Of a stretch of DNA of 64,000 bases, positions 1 to 9,453 are shown piece after piece. The DNA is from Labilibacter sediminis (GTDB lineage Bacteria; Bacteroidota; Bacteroidia; Bacteroidales; Marinilabiliaceae). A model generated the notes under the pieces. It was not told the DNA's origin. It made no database searches and worked only from the letters and a program-made list of their open reading frames with translations. Numbering within the stretch: the first letter of the stretch is position 1; every line of letters starts with the position of its first letter. The position numbers and the translations under genes are program-made. The DNA lies in assembly GCF_005877885.1 (NCBI RefSeq), contig NZ_VCHY01000010.1, positions 124,001-188,000 on the forward strand, in the 5' to 3' direction.

Positions 1-263
1 TTTGCTCCGGTAAATATCACTTCCCCATCATCAAATGGCATAATTGTAATGGGCAAATCCGGTGTTCCATCAACATTACTAATAATTGCTTCCTCATGGT
101 ATATAACTGATTTAATTTTTATTGTTGAACCCGAAACAGCATTATTAATAGCTTCCTCTAAAGTTTTATAGTCACCAGCTCCACTTTTATCAACTATAAT
201 ACTCTACGAATACAAAGGAAATAATACAAATAGGAATATTCCCATTGGCACTAACTGGTACAT
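1..263 (-). pseudogene. Beta-helix (PL6/DUF1565-like) secreted protein, 5' end, interrupted by an amber codon
   Basis: The gene reads leftward off the window edge. From the ATG at 263-261 the frame gives a 19-residue hydrophobic signal peptide (MYQLVPMGIFLFVLFPLYS), then TAG at 206-204, then an open frame to position 1 without another start. The mature part begins SIIVDKSGAGDYKTLEEAI and continues to VIFTGA, which is the first strand-turn of right-handed parallel beta-helix enzymes such as chondroitinase B/alginate lyase (PL6) and DUF1565 proteins. A single C-to-T change of CAG would create the stop, and Gln is a common residue at signal cleavage sites here. The neighbour at 1517-4024 starts in the same way. 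Either the gene is inactivated or the base is a sequencing error; only about 68 mature residues are visible, so the family is tentative. Confidence 0.7.
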
Positions 264-591
264 TTTAAAGGTCATATCTGTAATTTTTAGATGGAATTAT
301 TTTAAAGACGAACAGGAAGTAAAATAGGTACAATAAATTATATCTATAGAACCTTTCTATTCTTCTTCTATGAAGAATCTAAACTATACAATGATCCTTA
401 TGGTAACAGGACCAGATTTCACCTTTTTTTGAATCTATCGAACACCCACAACCCATAAAGCACTGATACTAAACACACAAAAACCTTTATGCTCATTTGT
501 GAATATCGTTCAAATCTTTGTGAAAACTGAACACAAAACACAATCTTATAAAAAGTAATTTAAATCATTATTAATTCTAAAATAAACAATT
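264..591. other. Intergenic region between divergent secreted-protein genes
   Basis: No coding potential was seen in these 328 bases. The region should carry the promoters of the leftward beta-helix gene and the rightward gene at 592. It contains the putative regulator site at 495-515, described separately, and a further TTTGTGAA at 517-524, exactly 21 bases after the first TTTGTGAA at 496-503. Confidence 0.6.
495..515 (+). promoter_or_regulatory. Putative HTCS operator, copy 1 (upstream of 592-1440)
   Basis: The 21-base site reads ATTTGTGAA-N5-TTCAAAT. The same 16 defined bases with the same 5-base spacer occur upstream of susC at 12689-12669 on the minus strand. The distance to the start codon is nearly the same too: 76 bases here and 77 at susC. 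A partial copy precedes the sulfatase operon. A second TTTGTGAA follows at 21-base spacing, as is typical for dimeric AraC-family sites. Binding by the adjacent hybrid regulator is inferred. Confidence 0.55.
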
Positions 592-1440
592 ATGAAAAGA
601 AAAATTACTTTATCAGTATTCATTTTAGTAACAGGATTTATCTATGCCCAAACAATGAGTGGTTATGTCTCCAATCCTTCATTCGAAGACAACCCAACTC
701 TAACCGACTGGGAATTGTCCCTTAGCAATGGGGCTGTAGCAACAGCTTCGATAGTTACTAATGCTGAAGACTCTAATGTGCCAGTTTCGAAGGGACAGGT
801 GGTAAAAGTTGTAATTTCCAATGCAGGATCAGGTAATCATACTGATGTAAAACTCATGAATACTACTTACGCCTTTACTGATTACTATAGTATTCCTGTT
901 GGAGATGTTGAAGTTAATCTGTCGTGGGATATAAAAGCAGCGGCAGCTGCAGAACATCAGATGAGAATTGTATATAATAAGAATGGAGGAGATATGGCAA
1001 ATAGTGCAAGTGTTAGTCAGAAAAAGGCAAGTGCCTCGACAGATTGGGAAAGCTTTGCTATTTCAAAAACCATTGATGCAGCTAATGTAGATGTCACTAA
1101 ATTGAGTTTTAGACTTGATATAGCTTTAGCCTATGCAACAGGTACTTTTTATATTGACAATATTACATCATCCGTTACCGATGCCGTGAATATTCCTACT
1201 ACAATAGATGATGTTGACATCTCAAACATAAAAATTTGGTCTGGTGCACAAGTGATAAAAGTGGAAAACATGGAGTCTGCTACTGGCAATATTTCTGTAT
1301 ATGATATATCAGGACGCGAAATCAAAAATCAATTATTAAATCAAGGAGAGAATACAATTGAGTTAGGATTAACTGGATTATTTATTGTTAAAACTTTGGT
1401 TAATGGCAAGGTACTTACAGGTAAAGTATTAGTGAAGTAA
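592..1440 (+). CDS. Secreted carbohydrate-binding-like protein with type IX secretion tail
   Basis: This 282-residue protein has a signal peptide (residues 1-19, ending IYA before Gln20). Residues about 24-195 form a beta-sandwich-like region that starts GYVSNPSFEDNP and ends GTFYIDNI, the hallmark arrangement of CBM4/9/galactose-binding-like domains that open with 'N-x-x-F-E' and close with 'YIDN'. After a short linker, residues about 210-282 look like a Por-type (type A) sorting domain: SVYDISGREIKNQ, then GLFIVKTLVNGKVL and a basic end. The protein is therefore expected to be exported by the type IX system and displayed or released to bind glycan. No catalytic motif was recognised. It shares the upstream site with susC, which ties it to the utilisation locus. 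The ligand is unknown. Confidence 0.7.
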   Translation: MKRKITLSVFILVTGFIYAQTMSGYVSNPSFEDNPTLTDWELSLSNGAVATASIVTNAEDSNVPVSKGQVVKVVISNAGSGNHTDVKLMNTTYAFTDYYSIPVGDVEVNLSWDIKAAAAAEHQMRIVYNKNGGDMANSASVSQKKASASTDWESFAISKTIDAANVDVTKLSFRLDIALAYATGTFYIDNITSSVTDAVNIPTTIDDVDISNIKIWSGAQVIKVENMESATGNISVYDISGREIKNQLLNQGENTIELGLTGLFIVKTLVNGKVLTGKVLVK

Positions 1441-1460
1441 TAAAAAATTTACAGCAACAA

Positions 1461-1494
1461 AAAAGCCGAATCATTTGAAATAGATTCGGCTTTT
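1461..1494. terminator. Bidirectional terminator
   Basis: Twelve-base perfect arms AAAAGCCGAATC (1461-1472) and GATTCGGCTTTT (1483-1494) with a 10-base loop. T runs follow on both strands, so it can end the rightward gene at 1440 and the leftward gene at 1517. Confidence 0.9.
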
Positions 1495-1516
1495 TTTTAT
1501 GTCATTTTACGTATGC

Positions 1517-4024
1517 TTATATTTTAATAAACCTCACCGGTAGTATTAAAGGATCCTCTAAAGCGATATAATATACTCCTGAAGGAAGGTGAGATATAAA
1601 TAATGATTCTACCGTATTTTCAAAGCTACTTTCTAATATTTTAACGCCATTACTATTGAATATACTGTAATTAGCTTGCATAGGAATATTGGTGATGGTT
1701 ACTTTATTTCTTGACACAGTTGGATATATTTTTAATAAATCACGCTTCTTTGGCTGATTAAAAATTCCAGTTCCGCTACCTACAGTAAACTCCCAAACAT
1801 CACCTTTAATGATTTCATCACTTGTTACTGCATCCATACGCCAGTAATAAACGTTATTATCATCCAAATCTTGAGGATAATAAGTTGAATACATTAAACT
1901 TCCTTTATATTCCTGAGAGGTTTGATCAGCACCTTCAACAAGGGATTTTGATTCTCCGAAATAAACATGAAACATAGTAGCTTGATATGCAGGTTTACAT
2001 GCCAACATAATTGTTGAGACTTCTGACTTGGATTTATCTGCCGGAATCGGATTTGTGCATTTCCTGCCTCTATGCCCTGGGATGATATAATTATTGGTAT
2101 TGTACTCTACTGCACCAATATCATAAGTTGTACCAGTATAATCATGACTAATAATAATATCGGTATTTATATCCTCACTCCCTGCATCTACTATAGGCAC
2201 CACGTCTTTGGGACGAAAATCTCGACCTTCTGCATCCATTAATAAATCTTCTACTTCTCCTCCTTCATAATAGCCATTCCAATTATGATCGCATAAAGGA
2301 GGCAAAGGGTATTCATCCGGTGTTTTGCCGCCACGATAACCAGATATCATACCAGCCAAATTATTTCTACAAATTGAATTATGATTTGCTCCATCAGGTT
2401 TAGGATTCATCATGACAATATCCACAACATCATTATTAAAAACAGTGTTGTTGGCTATGATGTGATAATCTCCTTTTACCATAAAACCCGTAGGGCAATT
2501 CCATACTACATTACCATACAGTCTTGTTTTTGTTTGCTTTTGCCAAGGCTCCCAATATCCAGATACTCCAGTATTGCCAACATCTAACGAGCCGTCTGTT
2601 CTAAAGCCAGACCTTTTATTATCATGAAACCAATTGTAACGAGTTACAGAGCCTACTGCAGGTGAAGTCATCAATTGAACAATAGCCCCATCATTCTGTA
2701 AGTGAGCAGTACTCCATGCTTCATTTCGTTCAATAATATTTGAAGGCCCTGGGGTAATTGTTTCTGAAGCACCACATACATAAATGGTGTTGTCTCTAAA
2801 AACATTATCATCTCCAATAAAATCAACTGAGCCACCTATATGGTATAAATTAGCACATGTAAAATCAATATGACGGAATAAATTATTCTCTATTAAATGA
2901 TTGTGACCGTGCATCACCAAGGCTTCTCCTTCGGTATATTCAAATATATTATTTCGGATAGTAATATGCTCCGACACATTTTTTCCGGTAAATAATGTTA
3001 CATCAATATTCTTTCCAAACTCACGAAGCATTCTTTTAGAGTGAGATGGATAGGTGAAGTGACAATTTTCCACTGTTAAATATTTGCAATCAACAGCTTG
3101 AATAGTGGTTCCCCAAAAATAGATATCCTTAAAAATAATATTAGTACAACTACTCATAGAAACTACGTACGACTGAACCTTACCTTCTATCTTTTTACCT
3201 TCAGGACTTTGACCATCTTTTGTATATAAAAAGAGCTCTCCATTATCTGTATCGTAAAACCACTCTCCCGGGTGATCAAGCATTTCTCGCTTTCCCTCTA
3301 AGTAATAATAGGCCAAATTTGGTTTTTGCCAGGTAACAAATTTATCACTGATACTTGAATCGTAATTAAAGGAGTTGCCTCCAATACTGTGCGCGGTTAT
3401 GGGTGCATAGGTTGTTTTGAAAGAACCTACATTAAGTATTGCAACAGCATCTGTTAAATCAAAATCAATACTACCGGCTAAATCCATGTCTCCATTATCA
3501 ATCATAGTTCCATTGGTACTACTTTCGCTTGAGGCTCCCCATGTACCGGGCTGGTCCCATATGGACAAAGGAGTGGGTATGGCTGATACAGGTTGTTCAT
3601 CCTCAATATAACCTTCTATGTTTGGCCATCGTGCAGCATTTAACATTTTACCATCCTCAAACAATTGCCATATGGCAAAACCGGGTGTTGTTTTGTAAAT
3701 GCTACCTTCATCCAATTGCCAACTTGATTCGACCTCTTGCGTACCTACAAAAATTACTTTATCGCCTGGGTAGGCCATGATCACAATTGGATTTTCTGAT
3801 TGAGCTTTTTTATTACTCAACTCAAAACTTTCATGATAACTTCCTTCCAAAAGATAAATCACACCAGCAGAAACCTTCTCCAGCGCCTTCTCTAATGTTT
3901 TTACAGGCAAACTTATGGTTCCTGGATTATTATCATCGCCTGTTGGGGAAACATATAATTCCTGACTTCTTAATTGCAGGCATACAAAAAACAGACATAA
4001 TGTTACAAAAAGATATATTTTCAT
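1517..4024 (-). CDS. Secreted right-handed parallel beta-helix protein with type IX tail
   Basis: The start at 4024 is preferred over an upstream in-frame ATG because it opens directly into a signal peptide (MKIYLFVTLCLFFVCLQLRSQ). The mature protein starts ELYVSPTGDDNNPGT, the DUF1565/beta-helix entry motif. About 550 residues follow with repeated short-strand turns rich in N-N-x-F/I, for example HLIENNLFRHIDF, NVFRDNTIYVCG, VTRYNWFHDN and HIIANNTVFNN. The helix closes with YDIGAVEY. A fibronectin-III-like stretch (about 665-750, ending in YYWRMDAV) and a type A sorting domain (about 755-835) follow. The length of 835 residues suits a large secreted lyase or hydrolase of the pectate-lyase superfamily. 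It is the only intact candidate for backbone cleavage in the locus, downstream of two sulfatases. Its exact family and substrate were not recognised. Confidence 0.75.
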   Translation of the reverse strand: MKIYLFVTLCLFFVCLQLRSQELYVSPTGDDNNPGTISLPVKTLEKALEKVSAGVIYLLEGSYHESFELSNKKAQSENPIVIMAYPGDKVIFVGTQEVESSWQLDEGSIYKTTPGFAIWQLFEDGKMLNAARWPNIEGYIEDEQPVSAIPTPLSIWDQPGTWGASSESSTNGTMIDNGDMDLAGSIDFDLTDAVAILNVGSFKTTYAPITAHSIGGNSFNYDSSISDKFVTWQKPNLAYYYLEGKREMLDHPGEWFYDTDNGELFLYTKDGQSPEGKKIEGKVQSYVVSMSSCTNIIFKDIYFWGTTIQAVDCKYLTVENCHFTYPSHSKRMLREFGKNIDVTLFTGKNVSEHITIRNNIFEYTEGEALVMHGHNHLIENNLFRHIDFTCANLYHIGGSVDFIGDDNVFRDNTIYVCGASETITPGPSNIIERNEAWSTAHLQNDGAIVQLMTSPAVGSVTRYNWFHDNKRSGFRTDGSLDVGNTGVSGYWEPWQKQTKTRLYGNVVWNCPTGFMVKGDYHIIANNTVFNNDVVDIVMMNPKPDGANHNSICRNNLAGMISGYRGGKTPDEYPLPPLCDHNWNGYYEGGEVEDLLMDAEGRDFRPKDVVPIVDAGSEDINTDIIISHDYTGTTYDIGAVEYNTNNYIIPGHRGRKCTNPIPADKSKSEVSTIMLACKPAYQATMFHVYFGESKSLVEGADQTSQEYKGSLMYSTYYPQDLDDNNVYYWRMDAVTSDEIIKGDVWEFTVGSGTGIFNQPKKRDLLKIYPTVSRNKVTITNIPMQANYSIFNSNGVKILESSFENTVESLFISHLPSGVYYIALEDPLILPVRFIKI

Positions 4025-4180
4025 GTTTAAATTTCTTTCATTTGACACGTGGAACTCACAAGAAATTTTAATCATTACCTGGTATGTAATTTTTAAGATT
4101 AAAATTTGCATGCTCGTTTCATCTTACCCTTTTTAAGTAAAAAAAAGGCCAAACCTTAATTGAGGGATGACCTATCTTTA

Positions 4181-5680
4181 TTATAATTTTATTGACCCCT
4201 TGGATTTTTGTTTACCAACTTCATCTTCTTTATTGGGATCTGGATAACCAGAACCTTTAAATACATCTAATGCCCAATCCTCATGCAACGCACTTAGCTG
4301 CTCAACAATATCAGGATATTTATCAGCATAGTTAAGTTCTTCCGGGTTTTCATCCTCCAGATTGGCCAAATAATATTCCGGCATATGAAATTCCTTTTCA
4401 GGATGTGTGGAGAATTTCCCTGTGGTATCATGGCCTTTATAAATCAGTTTCCAATGGCCTTTACGAACCGCCCACATGTGTTGCCACATAAAATGCAATA
4501 CTTCATGAGGGGATTCGGCATTATCTTTTATAATAGGCAGAATACTTTTACCATCTAACTTATTTTTAGGTTGAGGGATATCTAGTACTTCGCAGACCGT
4601 TGGAAGAAAATCCATATTTGTAATGATTTGATTACGCTCCTCTCCTTTAGGAAAATCCTTTGGATAGCTAATGATACATGGAACACGCAATCCTCCTTCG
4701 AAAAAACTACCTTTTGCTCCCCGCCATTTACCAGTATAGCCTCCGCCTCCATTTCCACCATAACTTTCATTCCAATTATAATAGTCCTCTGTAGAATGAC
4801 CATTGTCACTCATGTAAATAATGATGGTATTTTTAGCCAATCCTTCTTCTTTTAAATGACTCACAACCTGCCCTATACGATCATCAATGGTGGCAATCAT
4901 TGGTGCATATGAACTTCTTGGCCAGTTCAAATCTTTATAATTTTCAATAAATGCCGTATCTGGTTGTTCAGGATAGTGAGGTAAATTGAAAGCCATATAT
5001 AAAAAGAAGTTATCATGCTTATTCTGACGAATGAAGTTTTTTGCTTCCTCCACCTGCATATCTGGAAAATACTCGCCTTCTTCAAATATTTCTTCCCTAT
5101 TTCTGTATAAGTCATGAAACTGAGGTCGTTGCCAACCTGCATGTAAAAAACGGTGTGTATAATAATCAATAAAACCACCTCTAAAACCCCAAAAATAGTC
5201 AAAACCCTGATCTAAAGGAGTATGATCATCTGTTGCGCCAAGGTGCCATTTACCAATTAAGGCAGTTTTATATCCCTGCTCCTTAAGTACCTCTGCCATG
5301 GTTACCTCATCCAAACTCATATTGCGTCCGGCTTTATCCTTAGGTGTACACGAAGTCCATGAATTAACACCTCCCCTTTGAGGCGATCTACCTGTAAGAA
5401 GAGCGGCTCTTGATGGGCAACAAACCGTATGTGCATACGCCTGTGTAAATTTTATTCCCTCCTTGGCTAACTGATCTATGTTTGGCGTGGCAATATCTTT
5501 AACCCCATAACAGCCAGCATCTAAAGTTCCCTGATCATCTGCATATAAAATAACCACATTGGGATGTTTCAAATGGTTTCCTTGTTTGCTGTCAGAGCTA
5601 TGCTCTTTGGGCTTACATTGACAAAACATTGTCAACAAGGCCATAATCGCTATACTATAAATAAATCCTGAATTCTTCAT
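4181..5680 (-). CDS. Formylglycine-dependent sulfatase (S1 family)
   Basis: This 499-residue protein shows the S1 sulfatase signature: metal-binding D48-D49 in YADDQG, the formylglycine motif C87-C-P-S-R91 followed by AALLTG, then GKWHLG with Lys144 and His146, and a later MSDNGHS metal site. The maturing residue is a cysteine, so an anaerobic or aerobic formylglycine-generating enzyme encoded elsewhere is needed. The N-terminus (about 22 residues, hydrophobic, ending FCQCK) is a signal peptide, possibly a poor lipobox, so the enzyme acts in the periplasm or at the surface. Its ATG lies 1 base after the stop of the upstream sulfatase at 5682, which indicates translational coupling. It probably removes sulfate from the glycan imported by the neighbouring SusCD; subfamily and sulfate position cannot be told. 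Confidence 0.88.
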   Translation of the reverse strand: MKNSGFIYSIAIMALLTMFCQCKPKEHSSDSKQGNHLKHPNVVILYADDQGTLDAGCYGVKDIATPNIDQLAKEGIKFTQAYAHTVCCPSRAALLTGRSPQRGGVNSWTSCTPKDKAGRNMSLDEVTMAEVLKEQGYKTALIGKWHLGATDDHTPLDQGFDYFWGFRGGFIDYYTHRFLHAGWQRPQFHDLYRNREEIFEEGEYFPDMQVEEAKNFIRQNKHDNFFLYMAFNLPHYPEQPDTAFIENYKDLNWPRSSYAPMIATIDDRIGQVVSHLKEEGLAKNTIIIYMSDNGHSTEDYYNWNESYGGNGGGGYTGKWRGAKGSFFEGGLRVPCIISYPKDFPKGEERNQIITNMDFLPTVCEVLDIPQPKNKLDGKSILPIIKDNAESPHEVLHFMWQHMWAVRKGHWKLIYKGHDTTGKFSTHPEKEFHMPEYYLANLEDENPEELNYADKYPDIVEQLSALHEDWALDVFKGSGYPDPNKEDEVGKQKSKGSIKL

Positions 5681-5681
5681 A

Positions 5682-7151
5682 TTAGTCTCTTCTATTAGGC
5701 TTTAGCATATTTTTATCAGCATCTTTATTCAACTTTAACGGATCAATATCCCAGGCATTATCAGCACCTTTTTTATAAATTGGATTTTGATCCTTTTTAG
5801 GAATCTCAGCCAAAAACTTTTCAAAGTTATTCAATGCAGTTTTAACAGATTGCTGATTAGAATCAATCAAGTTACTTTCCTCTGTGGGATCATTAATTAT
5901 ATCATAAATAGCATAGATTTCAGCTGATGTATTCACAAACACCTTAAATCTGTCATTGCGTAATACCCTATCCCTAAAGTCAAAACAATTAACAACCCTT
6001 CCGTCAATAATTTTAGCAGGTCGTGAACCCAGAGCCTGAATATAACTTCTTGACGTTTTATCTTTTTTTCCGAGAATAACATCTACAAAAGAAACACCAT
6101 CTATGGTATAATCAGTTGGCATATTACCTGAAGCCAGATCTACAAAAGTTGGAAACAAGTCAGTAAAGTCAATAATCGCATCTGTTTTTACTCCGGAAGG
6201 AACTTTACCCGGGCAATTCACGATAAATGGTGCATTTATCCCATTTTCAGTCAAAAATGTTTTACCTCCTCGTACATTACGACCATTATATTTCCCTGTT
6301 ATAGAACCTGAAGTTCCGTTATCTGTAGTCCAAACTATGATGGTATTTTCTCGGAGTCCCAATTCATCAAGCGCTGATGTTAATTTTTCAAGAATATGGT
6401 CAGTATAACGGACCATTGCTTTATGCTTATCCATCTTGTCTGTTACTTCCGGCTCTAGTGGTGTACTAACCAAGGGTCCATGAGGAAGACACATCGCATA
6501 ATAGACCATAAATGGATTTTCCTTGTTTTTACCCATAAAATCAATGATAAAATCGGTAAATACATCTTCACCAAATTGATCTTTATAAGTTTTACTTCCT
6601 TCTTTTGTGTGAATATAAGGATTCCAATAACGCTCTGCACTGGCAGGTACTCCTTCTTCCCAACCGGTCCACATACAATATTCATCAAAACCTACATCGT
6701 TCATAACAGACGGCTCCAACCTAAAATCATTTATCTGCCACTTACCTGTAGCACAGGTTTTATAGCCTGCCGATTGTAGGATTTTTGCATAGGATGGGTT
6801 TAAATCCGGGTCAAAGCGAGCGCCATGGCCCCATCGGGGTACATCATAATGGTTAATCCATCCATTTCTCCATGGATATTGCCCGGTTAGTAATGCAACT
6901 CTACTTGGGGTGCATTGTGGCATAGAGTAAGCATTATTAAAAACCATTCCCTCTTCCCCGAGCTTATCTATTGTAGGTGTATGAATTTCTTCAGCTCCAT
7001 AGCCACTCACCCACTCTTTTCCCATATCATCCAGGAGTATAAAAAGAATATTAGGTTTTGAAATTACTTTTTCTTTTTTGTTTGATGAATTACAAGCTAC
7101 CATTGACATAAAAATCAATAGAGCAAGCAAAATAATACGCTGTTGTAACAT
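5682..7151 (-). CDS. Sulfatase lipoprotein (S1 family) with KWQ variant
   Basis: The 489-residue protein begins with a lipoprotein signal (lipobox MVAC, Cys20). It carries the metal site LLDDMG (D41-D42), the formylglycine motif C80-T-P-S-R84 followed by VALLTG, and a TTDNG metal site. In the usual GKWHLG position it reads GKWQIN, so the active-site His is Gln139; this is known in some S1 subfamilies and may mark a different substrate position from the sibling at 4181. It is the first gene of a sulfatase-sulfatase-beta-helix operon with its own promoter block about 100 bases upstream. Lipidation suggests anchoring at the periplasmic or outer face. The specific substrate is unknown. Confidence 0.86.
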   Translation of the reverse strand: MLQQRIILLALLIFMSMVACNSSNKKEKVISKPNILFILLDDMGKEWVSGYGAEEIHTPTIDKLGEEGMVFNNAYSMPQCTPSRVALLTGQYPWRNGWINHYDVPRWGHGARFDPDLNPSYAKILQSAGYKTCATGKWQINDFRLEPSVMNDVGFDEYCMWTGWEEGVPASAERYWNPYIHTKEGSKTYKDQFGEDVFTDFIIDFMGKNKENPFMVYYAMCLPHGPLVSTPLEPEVTDKMDKHKAMVRYTDHILEKLTSALDELGLRENTIIVWTTDNGTSGSITGKYNGRNVRGGKTFLTENGINAPFIVNCPGKVPSGVKTDAIIDFTDLFPTFVDLASGNMPTDYTIDGVSFVDVILGKKDKTSRSYIQALGSRPAKIIDGRVVNCFDFRDRVLRNDRFKVFVNTSAEIYAIYDIINDPTEESNLIDSNQQSVKTALNNFEKFLAEIPKKDQNPIYKKGADNAWDIDPLKLNKDADKNMLKPNRRD

Positions 7152-7240
7152 TTGCTAATAGTTAAATAATAAAATTAATGACACATAGTATAAAAGAGAA
7201 ATGAACTCTTTTTATAAAATTATTTATCCATGCAATTTAT

Positions 7241-7294
7241 GTGCAAGCCAAACATATTTCTTGCATGCATCTCACAAATATTAACACAAACTAT
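7241..7294 (-). promoter_or_regulatory. Sulfatase operon promoter and putative HTCS operator (copy 2)
   Basis: On the minus strand a -33 TTTG (7278-7275), an 18-base spacer and a -7 TATGTTTG (7256-7249) match the Bacteroidota promoter pattern TTTG-N18/21-TAnnTTTG. The block aligns without gaps to 12651-12704 upstream of susC and includes a 20-base identical core (7272-7291 with 12682-12701). That core contains two TTTGTG units 12 bases apart. The -33 element lies inside the shared motif, as expected for an activator site touching the polymerase. Confidence 0.6.
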
Positions 7295-7651
7295 TATCTC
7301 CTACCTTTTACTATTTCTAACAACTTTATTATTACAACGAGTATCTGATATAAATATCAAAAGTAAAACTTCAGTAATAGTACAATATCAATACAGTAAT
7401 GGTTATTATTAGGTGGGTAATTAAAAATTAAATTACACTCCCAATTTAATTATTAAAGAATTTGAGACTCTAAAATAGAGTTGCTCCAATTCTTATACAT
7501 GATAAATTCATAGGATTACTCTCTGGTAATTTGTCAAGTTTAGTCTTGAATGAAGAATATAAAAAAGATTGGAGAAACACTTAGTATTTTACTGTTAGCA
7601 CCCTCTGCGAATCAATATAAAATACTTTAATAAAACATTGCTTTAAAAAAA

Positions 7652-7679
7652 AGAATCCGACTTAAATGTCGGATTCTTA
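7652..7679 (-). terminator. Terminator after susD
   Basis: Arms AAGAATCCGAC and GTCGGATTCTT (11 perfect pairs) with a 6-base loop lie just downstream of susD, and a T run follows on the minus strand (the A run at 7645-7653). Confidence 0.85.
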
Positions 7680-7694
7680 AATCTTAATAACTTA

Positions 7695-9434
7695 TTACCA
7701 TGTTCCGTTTTGCTCAAGATTTGGATTCACATCCCTTTCGAACTGAGGAATTGGAAATAACCAATGCTTTCGTGCATCAAAGTTTTGTGCTCCAGTTGTT
7801 GATGTTGATGTTGGTAAACCATCTTCATTTCTTCCATCTACATAAAACTTAATTGGTTTGTCGGCACCTTTTGCAGCGGTGTTCTTCGAGTAGTCAACTT
7901 GTGCAGTAACTGCTTTTTCTAATTGCCCCAAACGTACATCATCAAAACGTGCTTGTCCTTCGTGGCACAATTCCCAACCTCTTTCTTTAATAATGATGTT
8001 TCGAACAGTTTCCTGATCAAGGCCAGAAGCCATATCCGCTGGTTGATTAGATGCCGGGTACGTCATCATATCAGATGCAGATCCTTTTCGGGCTCTTTCG
8101 CGAATTTTATTAACGGCCCAAACTACTGAATCGGGCTCAGTGCCTAATTCATTATGTGCTTCAGCCAGCATCAGTAATACATCAGCATAACGCAATACCG
8201 GGAAGTTTTGTACGTCAGCAAATTCATAGGTTTCTGTTTTACGATATTTGCGATAACAATACTCCTTTTTAAATGCCAGGTTTAATTTGTTCTGTTTCTT
8301 AGCATATTTAAATTTTCCGATGTTCCAGGAGTATCGGAAGTCAGATTCTTCTTCAACAAGTGGACCTTCGGCCGACCATGCTTTAATAAAAGAGTCAGAA
8401 AATTCAGGTGTTGCATTAATTCTTGCCTGACCGCGGTCTACTGCGTATTTATCAGCGTTTAAAGGACCTGCCCAGTAAGCTACATATCCACCTTCTTCCA
8501 ACTCTGGACCAAATTGTACTTCAAATAAAGATTCGTTATGGTTTTCTGTCATGAATATTTGAGAGTAGTCATCCAACAAATTGATGCCACCTCCACTTTC
8601 AGCAAGCTGAATCACTGCACCTGCGTACTGTGTGGCTTTCTGATAATTAACTGCTACATCTACCCAATCGTAGTTAGCATATTTATAATTTGACAATGCT
8701 GTAGAAGCGTACTTTTTAGTAGATGCAAGTGTGAGGTACACCTTACTTAATAAACCTAAAGCAGCGCCTTTGGTTGCACGACCGGATCCTGTTATCTCTA
8801 ATTTTGGCGTATTGGCCGAATTGGTTCTGTAGAATAAATTCTCTGCGGCATATTCCAAATCACCTATAATTTGATAATACACATCCTCTGTTGTATTACG
8901 GCCAACAAGTACATTATCCATATCAGTGGTTTCTTTTGCTAACACAGGTACACCACCGTATAGACGAACTAGGTTGAAATAATGAAGCGCTCTAAGAAAC
9001 TTAGCTTCAGCAATAATGCGTAACTGGTTTAGTTCATCAATTTGTTCTTTATCCATTTGACCAACACGATTAATCACAGTATTAGCTCTTTGAATACCAT
9101 CATATGAATTTTCCCATATCTCGGTAAAAACCTTATAATCTGTGGCTGCCAGGTAATGCGCAATACCTCCTTGCGTTAAATTACCAATGCGCGAAGAGGA
9201 TAAACTGGTACCTTGGTCGATGATGAGCATGTTAGCTGCATATAAACCCCAACCTTTGTTTGTTCCAATGGCATCGTAAACGCCTATAAGTGCAATATCC
9301 GCTTCTTCTTTATTGTTAAAAAAGTTATCTGGTGAAATAAAGCTTTGTGGATGCTCTTCCAGAAAATCGTTGCAGGATGATAATAAAACACCTGCCAACA
9401 ATATAGATAATATATATTTAAATTTTGTTTTCAT
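7695..9434 (-). CDS. susD: SusD/RagB-family glycan-binding outer-membrane lipoprotein
   Basis: The start at 9434 places a lipoprotein signal peptide at the N-terminus (lipobox LLSSC, Cys21); an upstream in-frame start would overlap the susC stop. The 579-residue protein has the SusD hallmarks: CNDFLEEHPQSFISPDNFF at the mature N-terminus, tetratricopeptide-like helices (AEAKFLRALHYFNLVRLYGGVPV), RYADVLLMLAEAHNELG, and the C-terminal KHWLFPIPQFERDVNPNLEQNGTW. It sits on the cell surface as the lid of the SusC channel and selects glycan. It follows susC by 19 bases and is in the same transcript. Sequence alone does not give the glycan type. Confidence 0.95.
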   Translation of the reverse strand: MKTKFKYILSILLAGVLLSSCNDFLEEHPQSFISPDNFFNNKEEADIALIGVYDAIGTNKGWGLYAANMLIIDQGTSLSSSRIGNLTQGGIAHYLAATDYKVFTEIWENSYDGIQRANTVINRVGQMDKEQIDELNQLRIIAEAKFLRALHYFNLVRLYGGVPVLAKETTDMDNVLVGRNTTEDVYYQIIGDLEYAAENLFYRTNSANTPKLEITGSGRATKGAALGLLSKVYLTLASTKKYASTALSNYKYANYDWVDVAVNYQKATQYAGAVIQLAESGGGINLLDDYSQIFMTENHNESLFEVQFGPELEEGGYVAYWAGPLNADKYAVDRGQARINATPEFSDSFIKAWSAEGPLVEEESDFRYSWNIGKFKYAKKQNKLNLAFKKEYCYRKYRKTETYEFADVQNFPVLRYADVLLMLAEAHNELGTEPDSVVWAVNKIRERARKGSASDMMTYPASNQPADMASGLDQETVRNIIIKERGWELCHEGQARFDDVRLGQLEKAVTAQVDYSKNTAAKGADKPIKFYVDGRNEDGLPTSTSTTGAQNFDARKHWLFPIPQFERDVNPNLEQNGTW

Positions 9435-9453
9435 AATACTTAAATTCAGGAAA

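Larger units (their letters stand above)
7152..7694. other. Intergenic region between susD and the sulfatase operon
   Basis: This 543-base region holds the susD terminator (7652-7679) and the sulfatase promoter/operator block (7241-7294). No gene was found between them; the remaining sequence is AT-rich and featureless by eye. Confidence 0.65.
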
